DNA of 64,000 nt from Draconibacterium sp. (lineage in GTDB: Bacteria; Bacteroidota; Bacteroidia; Bacteroidales; Prolixibacteraceae): assembly GCA_016705335.1 (NCBI GenBank), contig JADIYN010000009.1, positions 102,550-166,549 of the forward strand, given 5' to 3'. Below are positions 10,762 through 22,426 of this stretch, in pieces (positions within the stretch are counted from its first letter, which is position 1; each line of letters starts with the position of its first letter). Made by a program: the position numbers and the translations under genes. Under the pieces are notes generated by a model. The model was not told the DNA's origin, did not search any database, and saw only the letters and a program-made list of their open reading frames with translations.

Positions 10762-12173
10762 TTATGATTCTTGTAATTTATGAGAGAATTTCAGGATTAT
10801 AAACTCGGCCGGGCGCACTGCTGCCAGTCCGATTTCGATGTTCATCCTGCCTTCAAGAATATCCAAAGCTGTCATTGTAACACCCAGACCGACTTTTACA
10901 AAGAACGCCTGTTCGGTTTTTGCTCCGGCAAGTGCGCCATCGCGCCACAATGTTGTAAGGAAATTCTCGATCATCGTTTTTGTTCGCAGCCAGGTATTTG
11001 CATCGTTGGGTTCGAAAACCACAAATTCTGTTGCTTTTTTAACCGATTCTTCGATATAGATATATAACCTGCGGACAGGTACATACCGCCATTCATTGTC
11101 ATTCCCAGCCAAAGTGCGTGCTCCCCAAACCAAAGTTCCTTTACCTGTAAATACCGTAAAGCATTTATTGATTTTCCTGTTGAAGCATCAACATTCAACA
11201 ATTCCTGTTGCTCGTGGGTAATTTTTGTTACCGGACCAACAACCGACCTGACACCTACATTTGCAGGAGCTTTCCAAACTCCGCGTTCGCGGTCAACCCG
11301 GGCATAAATTCCGGCAATTGTTCCGCAAGGCGAAAGTTCAGCATATAATTTTTTTATTTCAGCTAAAATAGAACGATACAAACTTGGATGACTTGCACTT
11401 AGCGCGGTTAACGTTTGTCCCTGAACATTATCAACAGTTGCTGCTGCACCATTTTCGGTGTGGGTATCAACATTTACAACGGCTTCATTAAAACCAAAAT
11501 TAAGCACCGTGTTCAAATTTGGGTAATAAGCTGCCCCATATTTCATATTGTCGGAACCGATTGCTGTTCGAAAAGCAGTCATGTCGGTGCCATACACATC
11601 GGCAATTGTAAACCTGTCCTGCAACTTTGCACAATGCGCCAGTGAAGCACTGATAACAGCACCGTAAGCAGTTACATCACCGAGGGCATGAGCGTCGGGA
11701 AAAACAAGAAGAGTAGGTTCGTCAACTTTTTCAAGATCAAGAATACCTTTTGTAAGTCCACCTGAATTATTTGCCGGTGCATCAACGGCATCAGTATAAT
11801 CACCTACTGACATAATATAACAAGCTCCACCTCCATTGTTGTAAAACATTTGGAGCTGGTAGTACATTTTATAGTCAGAAGGTGTGGTAAGTGTTGCTGT
11901 AATTATTCTGTCCGTCAATAAATCATTTGCGTCAAGTGTGTCAGCAACCGTTATGGAAATGTCTTCGTTGTTTGGACCTCCAAAAATCTCTTCGTACTCC
12001 AAAAGTGAACTGATTCTTGTTGCCTTAAATAAAAGTTTTGTGTCATCGCCATTTTCAGTGGCGCGTTGAGTGTACCCAATAAAAGCGGGTATGGCCGTTT
12101 CAACACCCGCTATTGAAGCAGGTAATGTCGAGATCTCCTGAATATAGACTCCCGGTGTTTTGTAATTTGCCAT
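10762..12173 (-). CDS. Contractile sheath protein B (Afp2-4-like)
   Basis: Sheath subunit of about 471 residues. It begins MANYKTPGVYIQEISTLPAS, the classic sheath N-terminal strand that threads into neighbouring subunits. The frame breaks at 11158-11160, where adding one T (complement) gives FTVFTGKGTLVWGARTLAG and joins the two parts. The last 130 residues (GARTLAGNDNEWRYVPVRRL to KFSHKLQES) are nearly identical to the first sheath protein. It lacks that protein's inserted beta-domain. Together the two sheaths should form the contractile layer around the tube. The frameshift is probably a sequencing error. Confidence 0.9.
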
Positions 12174-12209
12174 TTGATCAATTTTTTATTTTCGTTTTTA
12201 TAATTATTT

Positions 12210-13976
12210 CTATGATTCCTGCAATTTGTGAGAGAATTTCAGGATAATGAATTCAGCAGGACGAACAGCAGCCATTCCAATTTCAATGTTCATTCGGCCT
12301 TCAAGAATGTCGAGTGCAGTCATTGTTTGACCCAGACCGACTTTCACATAAAATGCCTGTTCAGGTTTTGCACCAGCCAGAGCGCCATCGCGCCACAAAC
12401 CAGTTAAGAAATTTTCAATCATTGCTTTTGTGCGCAGCCATGTATTTGCATCATTGGGTTCGAAAACCACAAATTCAGTGGCTTTTTTAACTGATTCTTC
12501 AACAAAAATGAATAACCTTCTAACCGGTACATATCTCCATTCATTATCGTTTCCGGCTAAAGTGCGGGCTCCCCAAACAATAACTCCCTTTCCTGCAAAT
12601 TTCCTTATTACGTTGATAGATTTTCCGGTGGTTGCGTCCACATTCAGGTTTTCCTGTTGCATATTCGTAACCATTTCTGTTGGATCTTTTACCAGCCTCA
12701 GACTAACATTTGCCGGAGCCTTCCAAACGCCGCGTTCAAAATCGACCCGTGCATAAATACCTGCCATAGCTGCAGATGGATAAAGAGTGATTTCAAATTG
12801 TTTTTTAATTTCTTTAATTACATTATTATAAAGTGTTTTGTCAGCTTTTTTCCATCAGTTCCACCAGTGAGGGTTGGACCAGAAAAAACAATTCCGCTGC
12901 CACTTCCGCTATCGGTATAAACCAAAGTGATACTGTTTCCTGCATTCCCTGCAGCAGCTGTAATTGTAATTACATTTGAAGCTCTTGTTGCAATGTAAGC
13001 TGCATCGGCAAAAGTTGTTATTGCTGTAAGCAAGGAAGTTGCTGCCTGCACATTGGTCGCGCCGGCTTGCCAGTCAAGTGCAGCGCCTTCAGTAAATACC
13101 TGACCATTGATTGTTACCTCATCACCAGCTAAAACCGAAAAATCATTAATTGTAATTGTGCCTACTGCTGAGACAGGATTATTGCCCCCGTTCAATACAT
13201 TTTCAAGGGAACATACTCCCGGTAAATGTTCCGCCAGTGCGGCTATCTGTTATTGCCACGCCGGAGTTTTCGAAATTTAAACCAATTGTTGTTTTAAGAG
13301 ATGGATAGTAAGCGGCACCATATTTCAGATAATCAGTTCCAACATCAGCTCTGAAATTGATACTATCGCCATCAACAGTTCCCAATGGATCATAAAGTGC
13401 ATCCATAATTGCAAACCGGTCCTGCAGTTTATTGCATTGTGCAAGCATATCATCGTTGATGGTTTTGCGATTTGTTGTTGTTAAAGCAATAGCTTCGGGA
13501 ACGACTAACAAGGTTACTTCATCCTCTTTTTCAACAGCTGTTAATCCTGCCTGCAAATCGCCAACAATGATAAGATCTGAAGGATTTGAAGGAATTGGAT
13601 CAATTGTATAAAGCCCAATTGAAACAATGTAACATGGCCCTCCTCCATTTCCAAAATACATTACAAGGTTATTGTATAAAGTATATGGAGATAATTCAGT
13701 TGCTGCCGCCACAGCAATTAAAGTATCAGCTTCTGCAACACTCGTACCGGTGAGCGTTACCGTAAGATTTTCATCAAAAGCACCTCCAAATATTTCCTCG
13801 TAATCAAGCAAGGAAGTAATCCTTACCGGAGTAGCATTATCCAGTGTAAGCCCGTTTCTTACCCTTTTTTCTGTGTAACCGATGAATGCGGGAATTGCTG
13901 TGGCAACCGGAGCTACGGAGGCAGGCAACTTCGATATTTCCTCGACATATACACCGGGAGTTTTGTAGTTCGCCAT
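12210..13976 (-). CDS. Contractile sheath protein A with inserted beta-domain (Afp2-4-like)
   Basis: Sheath subunit of about 589 residues, beginning MANYKTPGVYVEEISKLPAS. Two length changes break it: one extra base in the GGG at 13207-13209 and one missing base in the T6 run 12846-12851. Corrected, the protein runs through IYARVDFERGVWKAPANV into the conserved C-terminal domain. It differs from sheath B by about 120 extra residues (around residues 260-380) with phrases GTITINDFSVLAGDEVTING and QVFTEGAALDW, a beta-domain type known from phage structural proteins. Such inserts usually sit on the outer surface of the sheath. The related repeat also occurs in the protein encoded just upstream. 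Confidence 0.9.
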
Positions 13977-14026
13977 AATACTATTTTTTAAGTTGTTTTT
14001 AAATAATTCTGTTTACTATGTTTCTT

Positions 14027-15463
14027 TCAAATAAATACATATACTTCCGATTCAATCCGGTCGGCAAAACTCTTCTTTATTCCACTATGAGAGGGATTTG
14101 GAAGATTTGCTATGATTGTTTGATTGTCGGATACTTTCATTAACCCAATTTTCAGTTTTGGCGACTCGTAAAACGGGATTTTTTGAATCGAGCCGAAAAC
14201 AAGTGTTTTCAGGTTATTTACAAGAATGTCATATTCGAGAATAGATGCTGTAACTTGAACTGCTCCATTTCCGTTTATGGCTGCAATCAGGTTAGTTGCT
14301 GTGTCGGCAGGAGTAGTTCCGCGATTAAATTCAGTTCCTTCGGCAAAGTTTATGCCGCCAATATTTACTGTATAGCCCGTAATATCGTTGTTTACAATAG
14401 TTATTGTGCCAGTTGACGACAAACCGGTTCCGCCGCCAGACAGAGTTTTGCCCGATAAAGAAATTGCCGTGAAAGTTCCACCCGAATATGACAATGTAAT
14501 TAAATTACCTGCCGCTCCAGGCAATTTGGCCGTTAAACCAATACTGGCATATAACCTACGGAAATCATTTATAATATATGGAACACCATTTAAAACACCT
14601 GAATCAGTAATCAACAGTGAGTCAGTTGAAAAGTCAATATTTTTGCTTTTGTTGATTATATAAAATTTCCAGAACGAATCAGCACTTTTAAGCTGAATTT
14701 TATACTCTTCAGTTTCACCATATAAATTATCTGTTGCCGCGTTATATAAAATATCAACAACACCCAAAATGTTATCCTTTTCCAACAGTTCGTCAACATA
14801 AATTTCTTCTGATTTCAATGTAAGAGTTTCAGCATCATTTTTAATTTCAATTTGGTAACGCCCTCTTTGATAATCGCGTAAATCAATTTGCTGTTCAAAA
14901 GTGTTGTTACTGTTTATTGATAAAGAAATGGTTGTTGGCAAAGCTACTCCGTTTCCATCTTTACCCACTGAAACCGGGTTTCCTGCAGCATCTGTAACAA
15001 TTATTTTTACCGTTGCCGGATTTCCGTTAATGCTAAACTGGTAGGTAAAAAGTGGCCCTTTTACTGAATCAAGAATTTCATTGGTCAGTATTTCAGGGCT
15101 GTTGCTGTTGTGTGAAGGATTGGCTGGATCGTTTGTAAAATAAATGATTTTACCTGATCCAAATTGCCGCATGGGAGATTCATCAAAATCAGTAATATTT
15201 AGCAACCCCGGAATATTCGCGGATTTTATAACGAATACAAAATGTTGGTTTTTATCGAGTTCAACAAAAGGGGTTGTTTCGTCGTCAAGGGTTTTATAAA
15301 GAATTGTAATTCCATTTGGCAGCCTTTTGAATAGCATTTTACCGTTTCTAAGCAGTGCTTCGGTTGCGGCATTTGGATATAAAGTCACAAACCTGTCGAG
15401 ACCATCTTTAAAATAGTTATGGCCAACAACAAGGTTCATTATCCGTTTGTAAATGATATTCAT
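14027..15463 (-). CDS. Unassigned eCIS-locus protein with phage-type beta repeats
   Basis: A 478-residue protein whose function I do not recognise. It sits between the cap gene (2 bases upstream) and sheath A. The N-terminal part reads FVTLYPNAATEALLRNGK; a middle part (NGNPATVKIIVTDAAGNPV) looks like an immunoglobulin-like strand pattern. Residues about 315-405 hold one partial and one fuller copy of the beta-domain inserted in sheath A (GNLITLSYSGG; GTITIVNNDITGYTVNIGG; DTATNLIAAINGNG). No signal peptide or membrane segment is seen. By position it could be a cap adaptor or a surface decoration. That is inference; only the shared domain is seen directly. Confidence 0.6.
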   Translation of the reverse strand: MNIIYKRIMNLVVGHNYFKDGLDRFVTLYPNAATEALLRNGKMLFKRLPNGITILYKTLDDETTPFVELDKNQHFVFVIKSANIPGLLNITDFDESPMRQFGSGKIIYFTNDPANPSHNSNSPEILTNEILDSVKGPLFTYQFSINGNPATVKIIVTDAAGNPVSVGKDGNGVALPTTISLSINSNNTFEQQIDLRDYQRGRYQIEIKNDAETLTLKSEEIYVDELLEKDNILGVVDILYNAATDNLYGETEEYKIQLKSADSFWKFYIINKSKNIDFSTDSLLITDSGVLNGVPYIINDFRRLYASIGLTAKLPGAAGNLITLSYSGGTFTAISLSGKTLSGGGTGLSSTGTITIVNNDITGYTVNIGGINFAEGTEFNRGTTPADTATNLIAAINGNGAVQVTASILEYDILVNNLKTLVFGSIQKIPFYESPKLKIGLMKVSDNQTIIANLPNPSHSGIKKSFADRIESEVYVFI

Positions 15464-15465
15464 TA

Positions 15466-16074
15466 CTATTTAGTTTTACTGTTGATGCCAATTTTTTCAA
15501 TCGGAATTGTCGAATCAAAGAATTCTCTTTCCTGGAATGTCAATATCCGAATTTTGTATAGTACTGACGGTAAATATTTTGCTCCTACAACCGACCAGAA
15601 ATTGTACAACTGCTCGAAGGAATATGAATATAATTCAACAACAAGTTTTGTTAAATTAGGATCAAAATCGGCCATTTTGGGAGAGTTTTCAGGAGTGAAC
15701 ACATTTTTTGCCTGAAAAAATGAAATGATCCATGAAAGCTGTTTCAAACCTTCAACATAATCATCGGTTGAATCTTCAGCATCTGTATTTTGAAAGTTTG
15801 CTGAAATCAACACATAAAGATTGAGTTTTATTTCAGGGTTAAGACGTTCAATATTGCCGTTATTATTAATCAGTGTTGATTTTTGATCTTTATAAACCCT
15901 GTCTTCTTCAATGTTAATTAACGAAACACCCAGAGATTTATCGGGAATAACCACACCCCCGCCTTCGGTTGCCACACTTGTTAGATAAACCCTGTCAACT
16001 GTTGGAGAACCTGTTCGCCGTTTCAGGTAGTCATTTAATTCATTGGTTAAAAAAGACAGGCAAGTGTGTATCAT
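15466..16074 (-). CDS. DUF4255 / Pvc16 N-terminal domain protein (Afp16-like cap)
   Basis: A 202-residue DUF4255 protein, the first gene of the eCIS operon. It begins MIHTCLSFLTNELNDYLKRR and contains the family phrases GVSLINIEEDRVYKDQ, LNLYVLISANF and VELYSYSFEQLYNFW. In Afp/PVC particles the equivalent protein caps the distal end of tube and sheath and sets the end of assembly. The frame is intact. The stop lies 2 bases before the next gene. A TAnTTTG-type promoter candidate lies about 75 bases upstream (16149-16178). Confidence 0.88.
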   Translation of the reverse strand: MIHTCLSFLTNELNDYLKRRTGSPTVDRVYLTSVATEGGGVVIPDKSLGVSLINIEEDRVYKDQKSTLINNNGNIERLNPEIKLNLYVLISANFQNTDAEDSTDDYVEGLKQLSWIISFFQAKNVFTPENSPKMADFDPNLTKLVVELYSYSFEQLYNFWSVVGAKYLPSVLYKIRILTFQEREFFDSTIPIEKIGINSKTK

Positions 16075-16483
16075 AAATTGTTAATAGTTATAAGTTCAAA
16101 AAGTCAATAAATAAATACCACCTCATCATTACCAATGTAAAACTGTTACAAACTAATTTCTGCATTTCAGAAAAGCAATACTATTAAGCATAAAAAGATT
16201 TATTATTCTTTTATACTTTCTGATTTTGTTTGCTTTGATGTTTCTGCTTCTTAATTCAATTTTGTTTTTCGTCCTTACAAAGTGTGCTAAAAAAGACACT
16301 TACTTGATTTAATCTGACCTAATGGTATTTGCAATCAAGTTACAACATAATAATATACAAGTCAATATTATTTTTTGATTTTAATAAAATTTAATTTTTG
16401 ATACCGTTCAAATGAAATCAAATTATTAATAAAAAATATTTTGGAATACGTTATAAATCAGGGGAAAACAAGATTATTATTCC
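16075..16483. other. Intergenic region between dacB and the eCIS operon
   Basis: About 410 very AT-rich bases between the 3' end of dacB and the start of the eCIS operon. It should hold the operon's promoter. No open frame of note, RNA fold or repeat was seen apart from the promoter candidate at 16149-16178. Confidence 0.5.
16149..16178 (-). promoter_or_regulatory. Candidate promoter of the eCIS operon
   Basis: Read on the minus strand, TTG (16178-16176) is followed after 20 bases by TAGTTTG (16155-16149), close to the Bacteroidota pattern TTG-N19-21-TAnnTTTG but one base shorter in the -7 box. It would give a 5' leader of about 70 bases before the cap gene. This is a pattern match only. Confidence 0.35.
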
Positions 16484-17924
16484 CTATTTCCTAAATTCAA
16501 AAAGTAAGTTTTCAATCTCTTTTGTAAGTTTTGAACTTGAACCAGAGAATTGGTTGAACATGATTGAAAAAGCAATTTCTTTACCTGAATTTGTTTGTAA
16601 AAATCCGGCATAACAGCGTACACGTGACATTGAGCCACTTTTGGCTTTTAAGGTATTTCCCGGGAATAATTCTGAACTAAAACCTGAAAGTGTTCCACTG
16701 CCTGCATTGGGCAAGGAATTAAAAAATGCCTCGTTTTCACTGCTTTTTTTTATCATGTAAATCAAAATTGAAGTAATTTGATTTGGTGAAATTGCATTGA
16801 AATGCGACAATCCACTTCCGTCTTCCATAAAGAAATCATCTTCTAAAATTCCTTTTGATTTCCAAAATTCAATTATTAATTCAATTCCCTTTTCCCTGTT
16901 TCCGATTCCTGTTTTTTCAGCAGCAATTTGTTTTACCAAATGTTCGGCAAAAAGATTAACGCTTTCGTAGTTCAAAACTTTGACAATCTCTGCCAGAGTT
17001 GGCGATTCCTGTATATATACCGCATTGAATTTCGATTTATCTGTTTTCCAGAATTGAATTTCGCCCATAAAAAAAACACCCTCTTTGGCCAATTGAGCTT
17101 TTAATTCACTTGCAATTATTTCTTCCGGATGGTGAACTGCTGCTTTAATAATAAAAGCATTTCTACCTTTGGGAATTGTCCCCCGTATTGCCCTCTTTTT
17201 ATCAAACGGACTGCCAAAAACATAAGCATTGTCGCTATTGTTTTCGGATGAAGTCACTTCATTTGTAATTTCCATTCCATCAATTTCAGGGTAAATCGAA
17301 ATAATGTTTGTTAACTCTCCAACTTTTTCAGGTGACTTAAAAGTAATCCTGAACAAATTATCATAACATGTAAACGCGTTTGCACCTGCTCCGTAGTAAT
17401 TTCCAATGTCGCCCCAAATCCATGTTGATGGTACTTTTTCAGAATCATAAATTGAGCTGTCAAAAATGATATCACCTTGAATTTGACGAATTCCGGCAAC
17501 TTTAATTTTTTGCACCCATATATTTATAAAGTTGTAATTCGATTCTGAATTGTTGAAATAAACAGAACCTAAAGTTGGATCGCCACCGCCAATAATAACC
17601 AAATCGCCATTTAATTCATTGTTTTCCTTTAATTCGCCAACATATCCGATTTGAGTTTTAAAACGATAACCTGCGCCCAGCATTTCAAGAGCAGCTGCAG
17701 AAGTTACTGTTTTTAGTGTTGATGCCGGAATCATTAATTTGCCGGGATTATATTCAAAAACTGATAATCCTGATTCTAAATCAATAAACTGCATTCCAAC
17801 AGAAGCATTTTTATACTCCTTTTTATTGAGGATATTCCTGCAACTCTGTTTCGAAATTCGATTGAGAAAAACCAAAAATCGAGATTCCACCTAATAAAAC
17901 CGATAATAAAAACTGTTTAATCAT
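16484..17924 (-). CDS. dacB: D-alanyl-D-alanine carboxypeptidase / endopeptidase (PBP4, S13 family)
   Basis: Peptidoglycan DD-carboxypeptidase acting in the periplasm. The true start is the ATG at 17924: it encodes a signal peptide (MIKQFLLSVLLGGISIFGFS), which is joined to the long frame by removing one extra base near 17837. Active-site motifs of the family are visible: SxxK as STLK in IPASTLKTVTSAAALE, SxN as SVN in NYESVNLFAEHL, and KTG as KSG in KAKSGSMSRV. Length (about 480 residues) suits a PBP4-type enzyme. It is transcribed away from crcB and toward the eCIS operon. The frameshift is probably a sequencing error. Confidence 0.88.
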
Positions 17925-17962
17925 TTTTACTAATTTTGAAAAAATAAAAATAACAGAATTTG

Positions 17963-18042
17963 AGTTCAAAGTTCAAAGTTTAGGGTTCAAAGTACGGAGA
18001 ACGAAGTAAAAGTATCGAGTATCAAGAATCCAGAATCAAAAC
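17963..18042. repeat. Intergenic GTTCAAA / ATCGAGT-type short tandem repeats
   Basis: Imperfect tandem heptamer-like units (AGTTCAAAGTTCAAAGTTTA) followed by AGTATCGAGTATCAAGAATC-type units, directly before crcB. The same GTTCAAA units recur at 40881-40910 and 47021-47060. Confidence 0.7.
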
Positions 18043-18049
18043 ATACAAA

Positions 18050-18430
18050 ATGTTAAAAACTTTACTAATAGTTGGATCAGGTGGATTTATTGGTAGCGTA
18101 ATGCGTTACCTGGTACAATTCTATGTTGAAAAAGGAATGACAAGTACGTTTCCGTTAGGAACTTTAATTGCCAACATTGCCGGTAGCTTTATTATCGGTG
18201 TGGTGTTTGCTCTGGCTGAAAAAGGAAATTTATTGAATTCGGAATGGAGGATTTTCCTTACAGTTGGCATTTGTGGCGGCTTCACAACATTTTCTGCATT
18301 TGCCTACAATAACTTCACAATGATTAAAGAGAATACAATCGGTCAGTTATTATTGAATGTAGGTGGGAATTTGTTTTTGGGGATACTTGCAGTGTATCTT
18401 GGCGTGGTTTTAATACGTATGATATTCTAA
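18050..18430 (+). CDS. crcB: Fluoride ion channel CrcB/Fluc
   Basis: Small inner-membrane fluoride channel of 126 residues with four predicted membrane helices; the active form is a dimer. Family marks are GGFIGSVMRYLVQ near the N-terminus, the LIANIAGSFIIG helix and CGGFTTFSAFAYNN, holding the conserved polar track. The start is the ATG at 18050 with no longer option. A DUF190 gene follows 12 bases later, a common pairing with crcB. I saw no fluoride riboswitch in the leader, which instead holds short repeats. Confidence 0.93.
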   Translation: MLKTLLIVGSGGFIGSVMRYLVQFYVEKGMTSTFPLGTLIANIAGSFIIGVVFALAEKGNLLNSEWRIFLTVGICGGFTTFSAFAYNNFTMIKENTIGQLLLNVGGNLFLGILAVYLGVVLIRMIF

Positions 18431-18442
18431 ATATTGTATATC

Positions 18443-18808
18443 ATGAAAATTTCAGAAAAAACAGGGGTTTTAAAGATATATATGGGTGAAAATGATAAAG
18501 CAGATGGCCAGCTGTTGTTCGAAAAATAGTATATGAAGCCAGGAAAGCCGGTCTTGCCGGAGCAACGGTAACCAAAGGAATCATGTCATTTGGTGCCAGC
18601 CACTCAATTCACACAATGAAAATATTTGCGCTTTCCGAAAAATGCCTGTTGTTGTTGAAATAGTTGACAACATTGAAAAATTAGACGAATTTGCCAAAAG
18701 AATAAACCAATTGATGGATTTAAGTAAAAAAGGCGGATTGGTAACTTTTCAGGAATTAGACGTTGTACGTTACTCTCCGGGTGAAAAATATCAAAATCAG
18801 CAAGATTA
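18443..18808 (+). CDS. DUF190 family protein (two apparent frameshifts)
   Basis: About 122 residues when restored. It begins MKISEKTGVLKIYMGENDKA and continues YEARKAGLAGATVTKGIMSF and GASHSIHTMKIFALSEK, typical DUF190 (PII-like fold) sequence. Each of two AAAAA runs (both after GA, near 18521 and 18640) lacks one A, which creates the apparent stops; restoring them gives one frame to the TAG at 18806. DUF190 genes commonly pair with crcB, so a link to fluoride resistance is likely but its molecular role is unknown. Because both breaks are single A losses in A5 runs, a sequencing error is more likely than a pseudogene. Confidence 0.75.
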
Positions 18809-18899
18809 GCCATTTTGTATTTAAGTATTTTTAAGTTAAACCAATATGAAATAATGTAAACCTTTCGGGTTGCCGTCCATCTGACAAAAAACAAATCAC

Positions 18900-18907
18900 T
18901 ATCTTTG
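18900..18907 (+). promoter_or_regulatory. Candidate -7 box upstream of enolase
   Basis: TATCTTTG matches the Bacteroidota -7 consensus TAnnTTTG and lies 80 bases before the enolase ATG. No good TTG element at 19-21 bases upstream was found, so this is tentative. Confidence 0.4.
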
Positions 18908-18974
18908 AGCCGCTTTGGCAAATTGGCAATAAAACGCTGATTTTCTGATTAAAACAATATAAGTTAAACAATAA

Positions 18975-20288
<1,314 letters not shown>

Positions 20289-20321
20289 TACTTTTTGCAG
20301 ATATAAATTAAAACGAAATTT

Positions 20322-20353
20322 AAAATGGCTGTCCGAAAGGATGGCCATTTTTT
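20322..20353 (+). terminator. Rho-independent terminator after eno
   Basis: AAATGGCTGTCC, a GAAA tetraloop, then GGATGGCCATTTTTT: a hairpin of about 12 pairs with two G-U pairs and a T tail, starting 34 bases after the enolase stop. Confidence 0.8.
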
Positions 20354-20671
20354 ATGTTTGCACAATTCATTTGGATTGAAAATTTTAACTCTAATTAACC
20401 TTCTTAAAATTCAACCTTCAAAACAACAAATTACTGAGTCCTGAAAAACATGAAATTGAAAAAAATTCATACTTTTAAATTCGAAATCGGACATACTAAA
20501 TCTAAATGAAATGTTATTGTTAAAAAAAAATCAAAATTATAGCTGCAATCTACAATTAACTCATTAAGTATTTAGTTAAATAATATATCACTCGCAACTG
20601 ATTATCAGCATTTCAGAGCAGTATTTGTTGTTAACTTTTATATGAAATAATTATTGAATTCAATCTAAATA
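20354..20671. other. Intergenic region before the hybrid kinase gene
   Basis: About 320 bases, strongly AT-rich. I see no open frame, repeat or clear promoter in it beyond scattered A and T runs. Confidence 0.4.
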
Positions 20672-22398
20672 ATGTTGAATAATAAATTTAAAATGGCAAA
20701 ATTAGAGAACATAAAAAATACAGTTTTCGGCGATACTGACATAATTAGTTCGGAGCGATATTTTGTTACAATAGCAACCCTGGTAGCTGCCTTATTCCTG
20801 ATGGTTCTTTGTGTTGTTCATCTTATAATGGGGCTCAAACTTATGCCTTTTTATTTGGCATTAAGCAGTGCTATTGTAATGATCGGCCTGTATTATTTTG
20901 TACGATTTCAAAATTGTTTATATATACCTAAAGTTATTCTCACTGGATTGGGGCTTATAATGCTTGATTTGAGCTGGTATTCAAAATTTTTGTCCAATGG
21001 TCCGGTGCTTTTTTTTATTTTAATTTTTGCTGCACTTGTAATTTGGGTTTGGGAGGGGAAATGCTTGTTAATATTACTGGCTTATTACTTCGCCAACCTG
21101 GCAGTACTTTTTTACATAGATTATAATGCGCCTATTCAAATGTTCGAATATCCTGACTCTAAAACAAGAAGTATAGATATTTATCTGAGCTTTTTTATCT
21201 ATTCAATATTGCTGATTTCATTATTATATGTTTTTAAGCGTGAATTTGAAAGACAAAAATTAAAAGCTATAAAGTCTGATCAATTAAAATCAGCATTTCT
21301 TGCCAATATGAGCCACGAAATCAGGACCCCCATGAACGGAATACTTGGATTTACTGATTTATTGAAAGATCTTGAACTTTCTGAAAAACAACAACATGAG
21401 TATATAGAGATAATAGAGAAAAGCGGGCAGCGATTGCTAAATATAATCAATGATATAATTGATATTTCAAAAATTGAATCCGGTTTTGTAAAAGTTCAGA
21501 CTGAAATGACTGATTTGAATGATCTGACGGAATATCTTTATTCCTTTTTTAATCCCGAAATTGAAAAGAAAGGATTAAAACTAATTATTTTAAACAATCT
21601 CTCTGAGTTTTGCAGTAAAACCAAAACTGACCCTGAGAAACTATACGCCATTTTTACCAATCTCGTAAAAATGCCATAAAATTTACTGATAATGGTTCAA
21701 TAATTATTGGATGTGATTTAATTAACAAAAAGCACAGGCCTTTTCTTCAGTTTTTTGTAAAAGATACTGGAATAGGTATTGCAAATAACAAGCGTAATGA
21801 AATATTTAAGCGATTCATACAAGCTGATATTTTAAATAAAAAGGCTCAGAACGGATCTGGTTTGGGTCTGGCAATTTCAAAAGCGTATGTTGAAATGCTG
21901 GGTGGCCAAATATGGGTGGAAAGCGAAGTAGGACAAGGTTCGACTTTTATTTTACAACTCCGTATATTTACAATCCAACTGAGAATACTAAAAAGAATGA
22001 ATTGGTTTTAGATTCCAAAATGAAACGGAATTGCAAAAGTTAAAAATACTAATTGCTGAGGATGATGAAAAATCGGAAATGTTACTTACAATTTTGGTTA
22101 AAAGTTTTGTAAAGAATTAATTGTAGCAAAATCGGGTGCTGAAGCAGTTGATATTTGCAGAAAAACGGATGATATTGATTTGGTTTTGATGGACATAGAA
22201 TTACCCGAAATGGATGGTTTTGAAGCAACAAATCAAATAAGGCAATTTAATGAACATATTACAATTATCGCTCAAACTGCTTTTGGATTTTTAAACGACA
22301 AGGAAAAAGTGTTAAGTTCAGGATTCAACGATTATATTTCAAAACCAATAAAAGCAAACGAACTGAATTTATTAATTAAAAAGTATTTTAATCTTTAA
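20672..22398 (+). CDS. Hybrid sensor histidine kinase / response regulator
   Basis: Membrane-bound two-component sensor, about 575 residues restored. Residues about 35-185 form roughly six membrane helices. Then follow HisKA (LANMSHEIRTPMNGILGF, with the phospho-accepting His in SHE), HATPase_c with N box (NLVKNAIKFTDNG after correction), G1 (DTGIGI) and G2 (GSGLGLAISK), and a C-terminal receiver domain (ILIAEDDEKSEML, phosphoacceptor Asp in LVLMDIELPEMDG, and Lys in SKPIK). At least three single-base changes break it, the first an A missing at 21668-21672. No extracytoplasmic ligand domain is evident, so the membrane block itself may sense. The signal and target are unknown; no partner gene is adjacent. 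Confidence 0.8.
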
Positions 22399-22426
22399 AT
22401 TGGTTGATAGTTGGGGTTAATCTGAT

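Noticed and set aside
1..16074. Prophage interpretation
   Set aside because: There are no capsid, terminase, portal, lysis or integrase genes, and DUF4255, DUF5908 and PAAR order is typical of eCIS.
17925..18049. Fluoride riboswitch before crcB
   Set aside because: The leader consists of AT-rich bases and tandem repeats with no matching conserved core.
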